Source: Sporosarcina cyprini
GTDB lineage: Bacteria; Bacillota; Bacilli; Bacillales_A; Planococcaceae
Reading direction: 5' to 3'
NCBI RefSeq assembly: GCF_022048975.1
Contig: NZ_JAKMHX010000038.1
Location: 1 to 64,000, forward strand
Length of the DNA stretch: 64,000 nt
Each line of letters starts with the position of its first letter. Within the stretch, counting starts at the first letter, position 1. The translations under genes and the position numbers were made by a program. The notes beneath the pieces are model-generated. The model searched no databases and was not told where the DNA came from. It saw nothing but the letters and a program-made list of their open reading frames with translations. This document shows positions 1 to 9,336 of this stretch, in pieces.

Positions 1-123
1 CATATCCATTCGCTAACCGCTCGTATAACCAGCCAACCGCTCATTTATTCCTGTAACCTCTCGTTTCTTCCTGCTAACCGCTCGTATCTGCTCTCTAACC
101 GCTCGTATACTAATTAACTCTCC
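1..123. repeat. Short-period tandem repeat array A (core TAACCGCTCGTAT)
   Basis: At least six units begin near 14, 34, 54, 75, 96 and 115, so the period is 19-21 bp. Each unit starts with TAACC or CAACC, followed by GCTCGTAT or a close variant, and then a poorly conserved half. The array is probably cut by the left edge of the window. It has no spacers of the CRISPR kind and no open frame. It lies beyond the terminator of the ypoC operon. The function is unknown. Confidence 0.6.
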
Positions 124-235
124 CATTCAACTATCTGTCACTTTCCTCTCCCCCTGCAGCTAATAAAAAGCAGCTCAGATGTTCTACGGACACCCCCCTG
201 TTTATATTGCGAATCAAATGCCGTTTCTCGATTAC

Positions 236-286
236 AAAAAAAGACCGTACAGCAAACATGGCATTTCATCATGTTTGCTGACGGTC
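236..286 (-). terminator. Rho-independent terminator after ypoC
   Basis: GACCGT then CAGCAAACATG pairs with CATGTTTGCTG and ACGGTC, with a single bulged A and a 9-nt loop. An oligo-A run at 236-242 becomes the U-tract on the minus strand. It closes the operon that runs from dinG to ypoC. Confidence 0.85.
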
Positions 287-295
287 TCCTCACTA

Positions 296-640
296 TTAAA
301 TTGTTTCGCTTCTTTTGCTCCGTGCATAGAGACTGGCTGCCTTTTTGGCAGCTTCCTTAAAAAGCGCCTGTAATTGCTGGAATGCTTGTGGACTGCGCAG
401 TTTTAATTTGACGAAATCAATCCGCTCTTTGCCGTTCATCGGTTCAATGGCACTTCTTTCATCCACTGCATCACAATATACGGCGAGCATTTCTTCGTAT
501 AATTGAATGGCTTGTCTCATCCATTGTCCGACGGATGGATTTTTCTCCGCTCGACCTTGATGGATGGTTTCCTGCAATGATGACCATGTCTTCATTGCAT
601 TGTCCACCTTACTTTTTGCAGCCTCTGCATTGTCATTCAT
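296..640 (-). CDS. ypoC: YpoC-family protein of unknown function
   Basis: This is a small (114 aa), mostly helical soluble protein with no signal peptide or membrane segment. It is assigned to the YpoC family by size and by its place directly after nth, which is where ypoC lies in Bacillus subtilis. Its start overlaps the end of nth by 8 bases, which suggests translational coupling; the ribosome site is weak. No catalytic motif is visible and the family has no established function. It is the last gene of the operon, followed within 10 bases by a terminator. Confidence 0.8.
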   Translation of the reverse strand: MNDNAEAAKSKVDNAMKTWSSLQETIHQGRAEKNPSVGQWMRQAIQLYEEMLAVYCDAVDERSAIEPMNGKERIDFVKLKLRSPQAFQQLQALFKEAAKKAASLYARSKRSETI

Positions 641-1283
641 TTTCTTTCATCCGTTTCTTTCCTTCTCTGCACATCGTGAGAAGTGGACATTCGGGACAAT
701 TCGGCTTTTGAGCCTTGCAATGATAGCGTCCGAAAAAGATGAGTTGGTGGTGGACATCACACCATCTTTCTCTCGGCGTCCAGCGCATGAGCTTTTCCTC
801 CACTTGAAGAGGTGTGTCTTTCCAACGATTCATGGCGAGCCTTTTTGCTACCCGCTCCACATGGGTATCGACGGCTAACGCAGGAATGCCGAATGCATTG
901 GATACGACGACATTCGCGGTCTTTCTTCCTACGCCTGGAAAGGTCGTTAGCAAGTCGCGATCTCCCGGGACAATTCCGCCGTATTCATCTACTAGCAACT
1001 TGCACAGTGCCTGGATGTTTTTCGCTTTATTTCGAAAGAGACCGATGGACCGGATATCATTTTGTAATTCTTCCAGCGGCACAGCCAAATAGTCTTCTGG
1101 CCTTTTATATTTCTGAAAAAGATCCGCTGTTACCCTGTTGACGAGCACGTCCGTGCATTGAGCGGATAGCAGCGTTGCAATGACCAGCTCGAAAGGGTTT
1201 TTATGAACCAGCTCACAATGGGCATCCGGGAACATTTTAGCAATTTCGTCCAGGCATACTTCCCATTGTTTTTTTGTTAACAT
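633..1283 (-). CDS. nth: Endonuclease III (DNA glycosylase/AP lyase)
   Basis: This base-excision repair enzyme removes oxidised pyrimidines and nicks at abasic sites. The helix-hairpin-helix is at residues 111-131 (TTFPGVGRKTA), with the catalytic lysine at 121 and the catalytic aspartate at 139 in AVDTHVERV. The C-terminal iron-sulfur loop has Cys189, 196, 199 and 205 in the expected C-x6-C-x2-C-x5-C spacing. The length (216 aa) is normal. The start has TAGGGTG eight bases upstream. It lies between dnaD and ypoC as in Bacillus subtilis. Confidence 0.96.
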   Translation of the reverse strand: MLTKKQWEVCLDEIAKMFPDAHCELVHKNPFELVIATLLSAQCTDVLVNRVTADLFQKYKRPEDYLAVPLEELQNDIRSIGLFRNKAKNIQALCKLLVDEYGGIVPGDRDLLTTFPGVGRKTANVVVSNAFGIPALAVDTHVERVAKRLAMNRWKDTPLQVEEKLMRWTPRERWCDVHHQLIFFGRYHCKAQKPNCPECPLLTMCREGKKRMKENE

Positions 1284-1295
1284 GTCAGCATCACC

Positions 1296-2003
1296 CTATT
1301 CCCGTTCTTCCAACCAATTGTAAAAGTGAATTTTACCTGAAGTTGCCTCACGCTTTGGCATCGGCCGTCCGATTGAAGAACGGAACGGCTTCACATTGCG
1401 CTCGATATCCTCCAGTGATTTCACATTCTTTTTCTTCCATTCGAACAAAATACGGTCGATATAGCGCAAGCTCAATTTTTGCGCCAGCACCGCTTCTTTT
1501 AGTGCCGCTCGAATGACCTCCACGCGATGGCCATCTTGATCAAGCCACATGGAAATTGTTTCACATTCCATCGGCGAGAGAAGCCTGCCGAATTCCTGTT
1601 CAAACAGCGTAAAGATTTCTCCTTCTTCATTGCAATTATTCTGCTCTTCTGCCTGTCCCTCTTCTATAGCGATTTGCTCCATGATGCGGCTCCATAGTGG
1701 AAGCAGAGAGAACTTCTCATGAAGGACTCCTTTTTCGTCCTCACTTTGCTCAATCGCCAGGAAACCACGGCGCATGAGATGCTGAAGAATATCCGTCACT
1801 TCTTTTTCAGTTAGCTGCATCCGCTCTGCAAATGCGGGCGGGATTGGAAACATGACACCTGCCGATTGAAATGAAAGCATCTGCAGAATAAGCATGGCAT
1901 CCACATCTTTTATGCCGAGTGATTTATAACGCTGAAAAAAAAGCTGGGAAATGGTTACATTTCCCTGCTCAATCCAAGTACGGAGCCGTTCTTCCTGTTG
2001 CAT
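1296..2003 (-). CDS. dnaD: DNA replication initiation protein DnaD
   Basis: DnaD takes part in loading the replicative helicase with DnaA and DnaB at oriC and in PriA-dependent restart. The protein has an N-terminal winged-helix DDBH1 half (about 1-130) and a C-terminal DDBH2 half ending with the family's Y-x3-I-x3-W signature, seen here as YIDRILFEW. The length (235 aa) fits. The start has GAGAGGTG eight bases upstream. It is 20 bases downstream of asnS and 12 bases before nth, so it is an operon member. Confidence 0.95.
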   Translation of the reverse strand: MQQEERLRTWIEQGNVTISQLFFQRYKSLGIKDVDAMLILQMLSFQSAGVMFPIPPAFAERMQLTEKEVTDILQHLMRRGFLAIEQSEDEKGVLHEKFSLLPLWSRIMEQIAIEEGQAEEQNNCNEEGEIFTLFEQEFGRLLSPMECETISMWLDQDGHRVEVIRAALKEAVLAQKLSLRYIDRILFEWKKKNVKSLEDIERNVKPFRSSIGRPMPKREATSGKIHFYNWLEERE

Positions 2004-2023
2004 TGTCAGAACACCTCTCTTTA

Positions 2024-3319
2024 TTATGGGTAAAGACGATTCAATAGACGTGGGAACGGAATGGATTCTCTGACATGTTCAGCGCCAGAAATCCATGCAA
2101 CCGTCCGCTCCAAACCAAGTCCAAAGCCGGAATGGGGAACCGCCCCATATTTGCTAAGATCCAAATACCATTCGTAGGCAGTTTCATCTAGATTGTGTTC
2201 CTTGATCCGTTGCTTCATCAATTCATAGTCATGAATCCGCTCAGATCCACCAATGATTTCGCCATAGCCTTCTGGCGCGATCAAGTCGGCACATAGGACA
2301 ACGTCATCACGGTCCGGATGAGGCTGCATGTAGAATGGTTTAATGCCGATCGGGTAATGCATGATGAACACCGGTTTGTCATAGTGTTCCGCAATTGCTG
2401 TTTCATGCGGTGCTCCGAAATCATCGCCCCACTGGATGTCGTCAAATCCTTTTTCGTGAAGGAATTTAATCGCATCATCGTATGTAATGCGTGGGAATGG
2501 AGCTTGCACCTTTTCAAGTTTTGAAATGTCGCGTCCGAGCCGCACCAATTCAAGCGGGCAGTTTTGAAGAACGGATTGAACAATATGCGTAACAAATTGT
2601 TCTTGAACCTCAAGGCTTTCTGCATGCTCAACAAACGCCATTTCCGGCTCAATCATCCAAAACTCGATCAAGTGGCGACGAGTCTTTGATTTCTCGGCAC
2701 GGAACGTAGGACCGAATGAGAATACTTTTCCTAACGCCATGGCAGCAGCTTCCATATAAAGCTGGCCGGACTGGGATAGATACGCGTCTTCATCGAAATA
2801 TTTAGTATGGAATAATTCAGATGTACCTTCAGGTGATGAACCCGTCAAAATTGGCGGATCAATCTTCACAAAACCATTCATATGGAAAAACTCATATGTG
2901 GCACGAATGATTTCATCACGGATTTTCATAATGGCATGTTGTTTTCTGGAACGCAGCCACACATGGCGGTGATCCATTAGGAATTCAGTGCCATGTTCCT
3001 TTGGTGTAATCGGATAATCAACTGCTTCATGTATCACTTCAATTTCCTTTACTTGCAGTTCATATCCGAACGAAGAACGCTCATCCGTTGTTATTTCACC
3101 GATAATATATAGGGAGCTTTCTTGCGTCAAAGACTTCGCTTTTGCGAACATGTCTTCTCCCACTTCTTCCTTCACTACAACACCTTGGACAAACCCGGAG
3201 CCGTCGCGCAGCTGCAAAAATGCAATTTTACCACTGGAACGTTTGTTGGCAAGCCATGCTCCCATTTTTACTGTTTCGCCTACATGATCAGGCATCTCGT
3301 GTATCATAATTGTTTTCAT
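2024..3319 (-). CDS. asnS: Asparaginyl-tRNA synthetase
   Basis: This class IIb synthetase charges tRNA-Asn with asparagine using ATP. The N-terminal OB-fold anticodon-binding domain covers about 1-110 and the catalytic domain follows. Class II motif 2 is seen as [12 protein letters not shown] and motif 3 as [12 protein letters not shown] near the C terminus. An in-frame TTG four codons upstream would put the start inside the ribosome site; the ATG with GGAGG five bases before it gives the family start (431 aa). The neighbour aspB supplies aspartate, the precursor of asparagine. Confidence 0.96.
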   Translation of the reverse strand: MKTIMIHEMPDHVGETVKMGAWLANKRSSGKIAFLQLRDGSGFVQGVVVKEEVGEDMFAKAKSLTQESSLYIIGEITTDERSSFGYELQVKEIEVIHEAVDYPITPKEHGTEFLMDHRHVWLRSRKQHAIMKIRDEIIRATYEFFHMNGFVKIDPPILTGSSPEGTSELFHTKYFDEDAYLSQSGQLYMEAAAMALGKVFSFGPTFRAEKSKTRRHLIEFWMIEPEMAFVEHAESLEVQEQFVTHIVQSVLQNCPLELVRLGRDISKLEKVQAPFPRITYDDAIKFLHEKGFDDIQWGDDFGAPHETAIAEHYDKPVFIMHYPIGIKPFYMQPHPDRDDVVLCADLIAPEGYGEIIGGSERIHDYELMKQRIKEHNLDETAYEWYLDLSKYGAVPHSGFGLGLERTVAWISGAEHVRESIPFPRLLNRLYP

Positions 3320-3358
3320 AAGGACCTCCAAATACTATTGCAGTTTTAGTGTGCTTTA

Positions 3359-4555
3359 TTATTTACAGTTCTTTTCAACAAATTCACGCATCCGTTTAAT
3401 TGCTTCCTCAATTAAATCGATTGATGTCGCATACGAAAGGCGGATTGTATCCGGAGAACCAAAACCGGAACCTGGAATGACGGCGACCTTTGCTTCTGTT
3501 AATAAAGCCGAAGCAAACTCATCGACATTTGAAAAGCCTGTTTTCTCAACCGCTTCCGATACTTCAGGCAGCAAGTAAAATGCCCCTTGAGGTTTTACGA
3601 CTTTAAAACCTGGAATAGCGGCAAGTTGCGGATATACTTTTTCCAAACGTGATTCGAAATCTTGTCGCATTACTTCTACAGCATCTTGCGGCCCGTTATA
3701 CGCTTCGATTGTGGCATATTGGGAAGTGGTCGTCGGATTTGATGTAGAGTGGCTTGCCAGGTTAGTCATCGCCGAAACGACTTCTTTATCGCCGGCAATA
3801 TACCCAATTCTCCACCCTGTCATGGAGTGAGATTTGGAAACACCATTAATAATAAAAGTCCGCTGTTTTGCATCTTCTGATAGCTGGGCAATCGATGTAT
3901 GCTTCGCATCACCGTAAATCAGTTTCTCATAAATTTCATCAGAAATGATCCAAACATCTTTCTCTTTGCAGACCTCAGCAATTTGCTTCAGCTCTTCTTC
4001 CGAGTAGATCATGCCTGTCGGATTCCCTGGCGAATTCACGATGACAGCCTTTGTTTTATCGGTGATGGCTGCTCGAATTTGCTCAGCCGTCACTTTGAAG
4101 TGCGCATCCGCTCCCGCTTCTACGAAGACAGGTTTACCGCCGGCAAGTTTGACTTGCTCAGGGTAGCTGACCCAGTACGGAACGGGAATGATGACTTCGT
4201 CACCAGGATTAATGATAACTTGAAATAATGTATAGAGGACATGCTTGGCGCCGACGCCTACCATGATCTCATTGCGGGCGTATGCAAGCCCTTGATCTCG
4301 CTGCAGCTTTTCAATGATGGCATCCTTTAGAGCGGGAAGGCCTCCGGAAGGCGTATACTTCGTCTTTCCGTCTTTCATCGACTCATACGCCGCTTCTAGG
4401 ATGTTTGCCGGTGTATTATAATCCGGTTCGCCCGCTCCTAGGCCAATCACATCGATGCCGGCATCCTTCATTTCCTTTGCCTTCGCTGTAATAGCCAATG
4501 TTGTTGAAGGGGTTAATGTACTAACTCTTGATGCCAATTCCTTTGTCAATTTCAT
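3359..4555 (-). CDS. aspB: Aspartate aminotransferase, PLP-dependent
   Basis: It interconverts aspartate/2-oxoglutarate and oxaloacetate/glutamate. This is a fold type I, class I aminotransferase of 398 aa. The PLP lysine is Lys241 in GVSKSHSMTGWRIG, and the cofactor loop SPGNPTG contains the conserved Asn188. The start has an AAGGGAG site. It is preceded by ypmB (15 bases) and followed by asnS (39 bases), the standard Bacillales order. Enzymes of this subgroup can also act on prephenate in some bacteria, which I cannot judge from sequence. Confidence 0.93.
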   Translation of the reverse strand: MKLTKELASRVSTLTPSTTLAITAKAKEMKDAGIDVIGLGAGEPDYNTPANILEAAYESMKDGKTKYTPSGGLPALKDAIIEKLQRDQGLAYARNEIMVGVGAKHVLYTLFQVIINPGDEVIIPVPYWVSYPEQVKLAGGKPVFVEAGADAHFKVTAEQIRAAITDKTKAVIVNSPGNPTGMIYSEEELKQIAEVCKEKDVWIISDEIYEKLIYGDAKHTSIAQLSEDAKQRTFIINGVSKSHSMTGWRIGYIAGDKEVVSAMTNLASHSTSNPTTTSQYATIEAYNGPQDAVEVMRQDFESRLEKVYPQLAAIPGFKVVKPQGAFYLLPEVSEAVEKTGFSNVDEFASALLTEAKVAVIPGSGFGSPDTIRLSYATSIDLIEEAIKRMREFVEKNCK

Positions 4556-4570
4556 CCGCTCCCTTATGCC

Positions 4571-5062
4571 TCAAAGATTCAAGATACGTTTCCACCACTG
4601 TCCGTTTTCAAAAAACACATAGACATAATTCAACTTGCCGTTTTCACTGCGGAATGCCACTTCCCATATCGGGTGGTCTTCTTCCAAGCCTAACGTCACA
4701 TGGAGAATCTTATCCACTTTCAATTCTTTTTTAACTGCCTCAATTGCTTTATCGGGTGAGATGCCATCTGCAAGTGCGACTTCGCCAACCACTTCCCCCT
4801 TATCGGTGCTGATGAAGACGGCCTTTTCTTTGCCTGCCTCATCTTTACCATACACGGTAACAAGAGAAGTTGTTCCATTATACGTTTCGGACCGTTCGGC
4901 AGTGGCCAATTTCCCCGAGGACAAAGCGACTTCAGAGCTTTTCTCGCCGACTGTAGCATACGGTTTGTTCGCATTATAGAAAACAAGGATAAAGATGGCG
5001 ATTCCGAGTGCAAGCAAAAAAGCGGTAATAAATTTTATCCAATTCAGCAAAAACTTCCACAT
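4571..5062 (-). CDS. ypmB: YpmB-like membrane-anchored PepSY/DUF5590 protein
   Basis: This 163-aa protein has one N-terminal membrane segment (about residues 7-28) and an extracellular part that resembles PepSY-type domains, as described for the YpmB (DUF5590) family. No catalytic residues are visible and its role is not established. The ribosome site is weak (ACAGG directly before the ATG). In Bacillus subtilis a short gene, ypmA, lies between dinG and ypmB; the 56 bases here hold no such frame. Confidence 0.8.
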   Translation of the reverse strand: MWKFLLNWIKFITAFLLALGIAIFILVFYNANKPYATVGEKSSEVALSSGKLATAERSETYNGTTSLVTVYGKDEAGKEKAVFISTDKGEVVGEVALADGISPDKAIEAVKKELKVDKILHVTLGLEEDHPIWEVAFRSENGKLNYVYVFFENGQWWKRILNL

Positions 5063-5118
5063 CCTGTCTCGGAAACATCTCGCAATTAATTATTTAATCC
5101 ATAAGCTCTTTTGGATTC

Positions 5119-7902
5119 TTATTCATTATAACAATCTTCGAGCTCGTTCACCATACGTTCAAGCGACACTTTTTTTACGGGAACGGAAGGCAAGGAATTA
5201 AGAAAACGTCTGCCATACGACTTTGTTTCAATCCTTCGATCCAAAATGATGAAGAAGCCTCTTTCCCCAGAAGAACGGACTAAACGGCCAAACCCCTGCC
5301 TCAATCGCATGATCGCCTCTGGCAATGCATAGCCGGTGAAAGGATTAATACCCGAATCCGTCAATTTGTCCGCTCTCGCCTTGAATACAGGATCATCGGG
5401 CGAAGTGAATGGGAGCCGAACGATGATGATCGCTGATAACGCATCACCGGGAACGTCCACTCCTTCCCAAAAACTATTCGTTCCGAACAGGACGGACTGC
5501 TCAAATTGGCGGAATGATTTCAGCAGCTTCATGCGGCTGCCAGAGCTCACTCCCTGAGCAATTAACGCATATTCGGAAAGCAGTTCACTTTCCAAAATCA
5601 ATTCATACGTCTGCCTTAGCATATCCAGTGAAGTAAATAACGCGAACAGCCTGCCGCCTGTCGCCATAACCGTCTGAACGATGGCATCCGCGACGGCTTC
5701 CACATATTCGCTTTGCGCAACCTGCTGGATGTCAGGCATATCTTTCACAATGAAGATATTCGCACCATCATAAAAATGAGGTGGTGCCTCAAATGTCATA
5801 AGCGGAACATTCTCTTCTATGCCAAGCTGGCGCAATACAAAACGTTTGTCCTCTTGAACAGACATTGTGCCGGAAGTCCACACAATCCCGACATGCTCTT
5901 TCTTTAGTTCCGAGATGAATTGGCTAATATGGGAGGAACCGTCGATCGGGCTTTTTACTACAGTCAAGCTGCCTGGGATGCTGCGTCGATCTTTTTCCAG
6001 CCAGATGGCGAAATTCTCCCTTTTTTCATCGAGAAAAATTTCGACCCAGTCCCCTGCTTTGATCGCTAATTCGCGAACCCAGTAGGCCCATTCGGAAAGA
6101 TATGCCTTTTCCTTGTCTGTCATCTGATCCTGGACAGCAGATAAGGCACTCGTGTAGGACTCCGCAAATTTATAGTATTGATACATCGATTCTGCGACAC
6201 GCGCCAACGGCTGGCTATCTATTTGCAAGGAAACCAGCGGCACCACAATGCGATTGCTCCTGGCACTGTTATGCTGCTCATTTGGTGATTCCGTCAACAG
6301 GCGGATCGCATCATCGAACGCATGCATGAAAGCATCATGCAATTCGAATAGCTGATCCTTAACATATTGGCTGAATGTCCCAAAACGTTTGTGCAGACGG
6401 TCGACTTCGAAAAGAAGCTGCCCCTCCGCGTCTGAACTGATTTGTCCGATGACATATTTCCAATTCGTATAGGAAAGGACCGTTTCATTCGAATGGTTAG
6501 CGATTTGAATCATCTGATGGGCTTCATCGACGATTAATCCTCCAATTGATTGGAATGCTTTTTTATCGCGATAGCTATCAGATAACAGCGTCGAGTGATT
6601 GGTAATGATCAGATCCGCATGTGGACAAGAAGCCAACATCCGATTGTGAAAATCGGCAATTTGTTCATCCGGCGAGAGAACAGAAGATTGCTTCCGTATC
6701 CTATCCAAGAACAATTGACCACCGCCGGAAACATTCAGTTCTGTTAAGTCACCCGTAGCGGTTTCGGTGAGCCATACGAGAATTTGCATGATTGCAAACG
6801 TCTCATCGTATGATTCATCGATGATCCGCATGAGTTCCTCAAGCTTCCCTAATGAAATATAATGTTCCCGCCCCTTTAGGATAGCAATGCGAAGATCGGC
6901 TTCCATCATCCGGCTGATCTTGTCGTAATCTTCAACCGCCATTTTGTCGATCAGATGATTCGTTCCCGTACTTATGACGACGGGTTTGCCCTTTTTCGCG
7001 GCATACATGGCAGCCGGAAATAAATAGCCTATCGTCTTTCCGATACCCGTCGGCACCTCCGTTGCTATTTCCTGTTTACCCTCCAAGGCATCCCAAACAG
7101 CATCCATAAATTGAAATTGCGCTTCCCTTTTATCTACTGGATGGAACACTTTTCCGAGAAGCTCCATTTTTGCTTTGTCGTCTTTGTAAGGAAAAGGCTT
7201 CACTGCAGCTTTGCTAAAAACCGAATAGGCTTCTTCCTGTCTGTAAGGAATTCCCCGAAAAACAGCAAGCTGAGTTGGAAGTTCTTGATCTCTGCTCTCG
7301 TTCAAGGCCTGGTACATCAGCATAGAAATATCGGATCGAAGTGAAAATGATCTGCGATGGAGCAGTTTCAATGTCAATGCAGGCAGCTTTCTCAATTTGT
7401 TAAGACAAGCTAAAAACAAATGGGCTGTCGCTTCCGCATCATCATCCGCACGATGAGCTACAGGCAAAGATATGCCCAGTTCTTCCGCAATATCTTGGAG
7501 CCGGTAACTTGGAGAAGTCGGAAATAGGATTTTCGCCAATTCAACCGTATCAATTTTTTTACCAGACCATTTGTTTACCCGGCATCGTGTAAATTCACTT
7601 TGCAGAAAGGACAGGTCGAAGTCCGTATTATGGGCAATAAAAACTTTACCCTCGAGCAACGCCGACACTTCCGATGCAATGTCGTCAAACAACGGTGCAT
7701 CCTTTACATCTTCCTCTGTAATTGAGGTCAATTGTTGGATAAAGATCGGAATGTCCCTGCCTGGGTTAACAAATCGTGAATACTTGCTTGTTATTTTTCC
7801 ATTCTCGATCAAAACAATCGCTATCTGGATAATCCGATCGCCTCTTGAAGGTGAATGGCCGGTCGTTTCCAAATCGACGACCGCATATGTATGTGTTGTC
7901 AT
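5119..7902 (-). CDS. dinG: DinG-type 3'-5' exonuclease/helicase-like protein
   Basis: The N terminus is a DEDDh exonuclease: Asp10 and Glu12 in VVDLETTG, Asp94 in AHNTDFD, then His150 and Asp155 in HRADDD. A superfamily 2 helicase core of the XPD/DinG group follows, with Walker A GIGKT at 286-290 and a DEAH box at 459-462. The cysteines of the iron-sulfur cluster of E. coli DinG are not evident, as is usual for Firmicutes. I use the ATG giving 927 aa; a longer frame from a TTG 16 codons upstream would begin within a likely promoter. It is the first gene of the operon ending at ypoC. Confidence 0.92.
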   Translation of the reverse strand: MTTHTYAVVDLETTGHSPSRGDRIIQIAIVLIENGKITSKYSRFVNPGRDIPIFIQQLTSITEEDVKDAPLFDDIASEVSALLEGKVFIAHNTDFDLSFLQSEFTRCRVNKWSGKKIDTVELAKILFPTSPSYRLQDIAEELGISLPVAHRADDDAEATAHLFLACLNKLRKLPALTLKLLHRRSFSLRSDISMLMYQALNESRDQELPTQLAVFRGIPYRQEEAYSVFSKAAVKPFPYKDDKAKMELLGKVFHPVDKREAQFQFMDAVWDALEGKQEIATEVPTGIGKTIGYLFPAAMYAAKKGKPVVISTGTNHLIDKMAVEDYDKISRMMEADLRIAILKGREHYISLGKLEELMRIIDESYDETFAIMQILVWLTETATGDLTELNVSGGGQLFLDRIRKQSSVLSPDEQIADFHNRMLASCPHADLIITNHSTLLSDSYRDKKAFQSIGGLIVDEAHQMIQIANHSNETVLSYTNWKYVIGQISSDAEGQLLFEVDRLHKRFGTFSQYVKDQLFELHDAFMHAFDDAIRLLTESPNEQHNSARSNRIVVPLVSLQIDSQPLARVAESMYQYYKFAESYTSALSAVQDQMTDKEKAYLSEWAYWVRELAIKAGDWVEIFLDEKRENFAIWLEKDRRSIPGSLTVVKSPIDGSSHISQFISELKKEHVGIVWTSGTMSVQEDKRFVLRQLGIEENVPLMTFEAPPHFYDGANIFIVKDMPDIQQVAQSEYVEAVADAIVQTVMATGGRLFALFTSLDMLRQTYELILESELLSEYALIAQGVSSGSRMKLLKSFRQFEQSVLFGTNSFWEGVDVPGDALSAIIIVRLPFTSPDDPVFKARADKLTDSGINPFTGYALPEAIMRLRQGFGRLVRSSGERGFFIILDRRIETKSYGRRFLNSLPSVPVKKVSLERMVNELEDCYNE

Positions 7903-7936
7903 TCCATCATCATCTTCCTGTTTGGATACTACACGG

Positions 7937-7947
7937 ATTGTACCATA
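7937..7947 (-). promoter_or_regulatory. Extended -10 promoter for the dinG operon
   Basis: On the minus strand the sequence TATGGTACAAT matches an extended -10 (TATG-N-TATAAT) with one mismatch. The -35 region is weak. The implied transcript start leaves a leader of about 28 bases before the chosen dinG ATG. A terminator for the previous operon lies about 40 bases upstream, so a promoter is expected here. Confidence 0.5.
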
Positions 7948-7984
7948 CAAACGGTTCTGGATAGAGGATTTTGCTATATTAAAA

Positions 7985-8021
7985 CTAAAAAAAGAGGACC
8001 GGCATTGTGGAAACCGCCTCT
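7985..8021 (-). terminator. Terminator after panBCD
   Basis: On the minus strand AGAGG-CGG pairs with CCG-GT-CCTCT, with a two-base bulge and an 11-nt loop, and is followed by a run of seven T. It separates panD from the dinG operon. Confidence 0.6.
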
Positions 8022-8084
8022 AATTGCCAGGTAAATCCGTCAATTGGAGGCTTACACACTGCCTGACATCCTCTACGCATCCGA

Positions 8085-8465
8085 TTATACAGTCATGCTC
8101 GGTTTTTCCACAATTCGTTCTTTAATTCCATTGTTTTCGTCCATAATGAGGACGGTAGGCGCATGATGTTTTGCTTCTTCATCCGAAACATAAATATACG
8201 ATATGACAATAATGATATCCCCCGGCTGAACAAGGCGTGCTGCTGCACCATTTACGCACATGACCCCGCTGCCGCGTTCACCTGCAATGATATACGTTTC
8301 AAATCGCGCGCCATTATTATTGTTGACGATATGCACTTTCTCGTTCGGAAGCAATCCTGCCGCGTCTAATAGATCCTGATCGATCGTAATGCTTCCAACG
8401 TAATTCAAATTTGCTTCCATCACAACTGCGCGATGCAGTTTGCTATTCATCATCATTCTGAACAT
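8085..8465 (-). CDS. panD: Aspartate 1-decarboxylase proenzyme
   Basis: PanD makes beta-alanine from L-aspartate for pantothenate. It is a pyruvoyl enzyme that cleaves itself between Gly24 and Ser25, and both residues are present in [11 protein letters not shown]. Lys9, His11 and Tyr22 are also in place. Residues 14 and 16 (Val, Met) differ from what I recall as the usual bacillus residues; I see no reason to think this destroys activity. The length (126 aa) is normal. Its start overlaps the end of panC by 13 bases. Confidence 0.95.
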   Translation of the reverse strand: MFRMMMNSKLHRAVVMEANLNYVGSITIDQDLLDAAGLLPNEKVHIVNNNNGARFETYIIAGERGSGVMCVNGAAARLVQPGDIIIVISYIYVSDEEAKHHAPTVLIMDENNGIKERIVEKPSMTV

Positions 8466-9316
8466 GAAGTATCATCCTTTGTTGACATAATAATATTATC
8501 TATTAATCTTGTTTTGGAGAATTTTACAGCACAAGCTAAGATGAATTCAGTGACCTCATCACTTGCTGCGCCTAGATTTGGATACGACAGCACTTTGGCG
8601 TAATCGACTTTGCCGGATGTCTCATCTGTAATATATTCGGCCATCGCCTTTTCGATTTCATGTGGTGCAGCTGTGCCGACCATTCGCTGACCGAGCTGCA
8701 GTGCTTTATAGATGCTAGGAGCTTCGCTTCTTTCTATTTCACTCAAATTGACATTTCTTGAGCTTTTGGCGAGACCGTTTGCCTCTCGCACCGTCGGGAC
8801 ACGCACGATTTCTGTCCGCAGATTAAAGTCACGGACAAATGTTTCGATAATGGCAAGCTGCTGTGCGTCTTTCATCCCAAAATAGGACCGGTCAGGATCC
8901 ACCATATTGAACAGCTTTAATAGGACTTTCAAAACGCCATCAAAATGGCCTGGCCTCGATGCGCCGCACAAAACATCCGCCTGCTGGCCGGGCAAAATAC
9001 GGATTCCTCCGTCGGTCGGGTACATTTCCATAGCGGACGGTGTGAATAAGAAATCTACTCCCGCATCTTTGGCAAGCGCCATATCCCGCTCCAAATCCCT
9101 GGGATACGCTTCGTAATCCTCCCCTGGCCCAAATTGCGCCGGATTGACAAAGATACTCATGACTACGATGTCATTATCTGCTTTCGCCTTGGAAACTAGG
9201 GATAAATGTCCTTCATGCAAGAAACCCATCGTTGGCACAAAGCCGATTGACCTTCCATTACGATTATTTCGATCCAAGTGTTTTATGAGTTCGTTTTTAG
9301 TAGTGATTACATCCAT
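8453..9316 (-). CDS. panC: Pantothenate synthetase (pantoate-beta-alanine ligase)
   Basis: It joins pantoate and beta-alanine with ATP. The nucleotidyltransferase motifs are present: [14 protein letters not shown] near the N terminus (HIGH-like) and KSSRNVNL (KMSKS-like). I chose the ATG giving 287 aa, in line with the family and with an AGAGG site nine bases upstream. A longer frame opens at a TTG overlapping the panB stop codon and would add eight residues, so coupling through that TTG is possible. It is the middle gene of panBCD. Confidence 0.95.
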   Translation of the reverse strand: MDVITTKNELIKHLDRNNRNGRSIGFVPTMGFLHEGHLSLVSKAKADNDIVVMSIFVNPAQFGPGEDYEAYPRDLERDMALAKDAGVDFLFTPSAMEMYPTDGGIRILPGQQADVLCGASRPGHFDGVLKVLLKLFNMVDPDRSYFGMKDAQQLAIIETFVRDFNLRTEIVRVPTVREANGLAKSSRNVNLSEIERSEAPSIYKALQLGQRMVGTAAPHEIEKAMAEYITDETSGKVDYAKVLSYPNLGAASDEVTEFILACAVKFSKTRLIDNIIMSTKDDTSCSE

Positions 9317-9336
9317 CGCCTTTGTCCTCTTCTCTT

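Noticed and set aside
2024-3331. asnS starting at TTG 3331
   Set aside because: The TTG is inside the Shine-Dalgarno sequence; the ATG at 3319 is correctly spaced and gives the family start.
3320-3358. T-box leader before asnS
   Set aside because: The gap to aspB is only 39 bases, too short for a T-box, and asnS is internal to an operon.
5119-7950. Longer dinG from TTG at 7950
   Set aside because: The added 16 codons lie over the extended -10 promoter, and the family N terminus begins at the later ATG.
7571-8023. Plus-strand frame of 150 codons opposite the dinG start
   Set aside because: It is antisense to the exonuclease domain of dinG and crosses promoter and terminator signals; no family resemblance.
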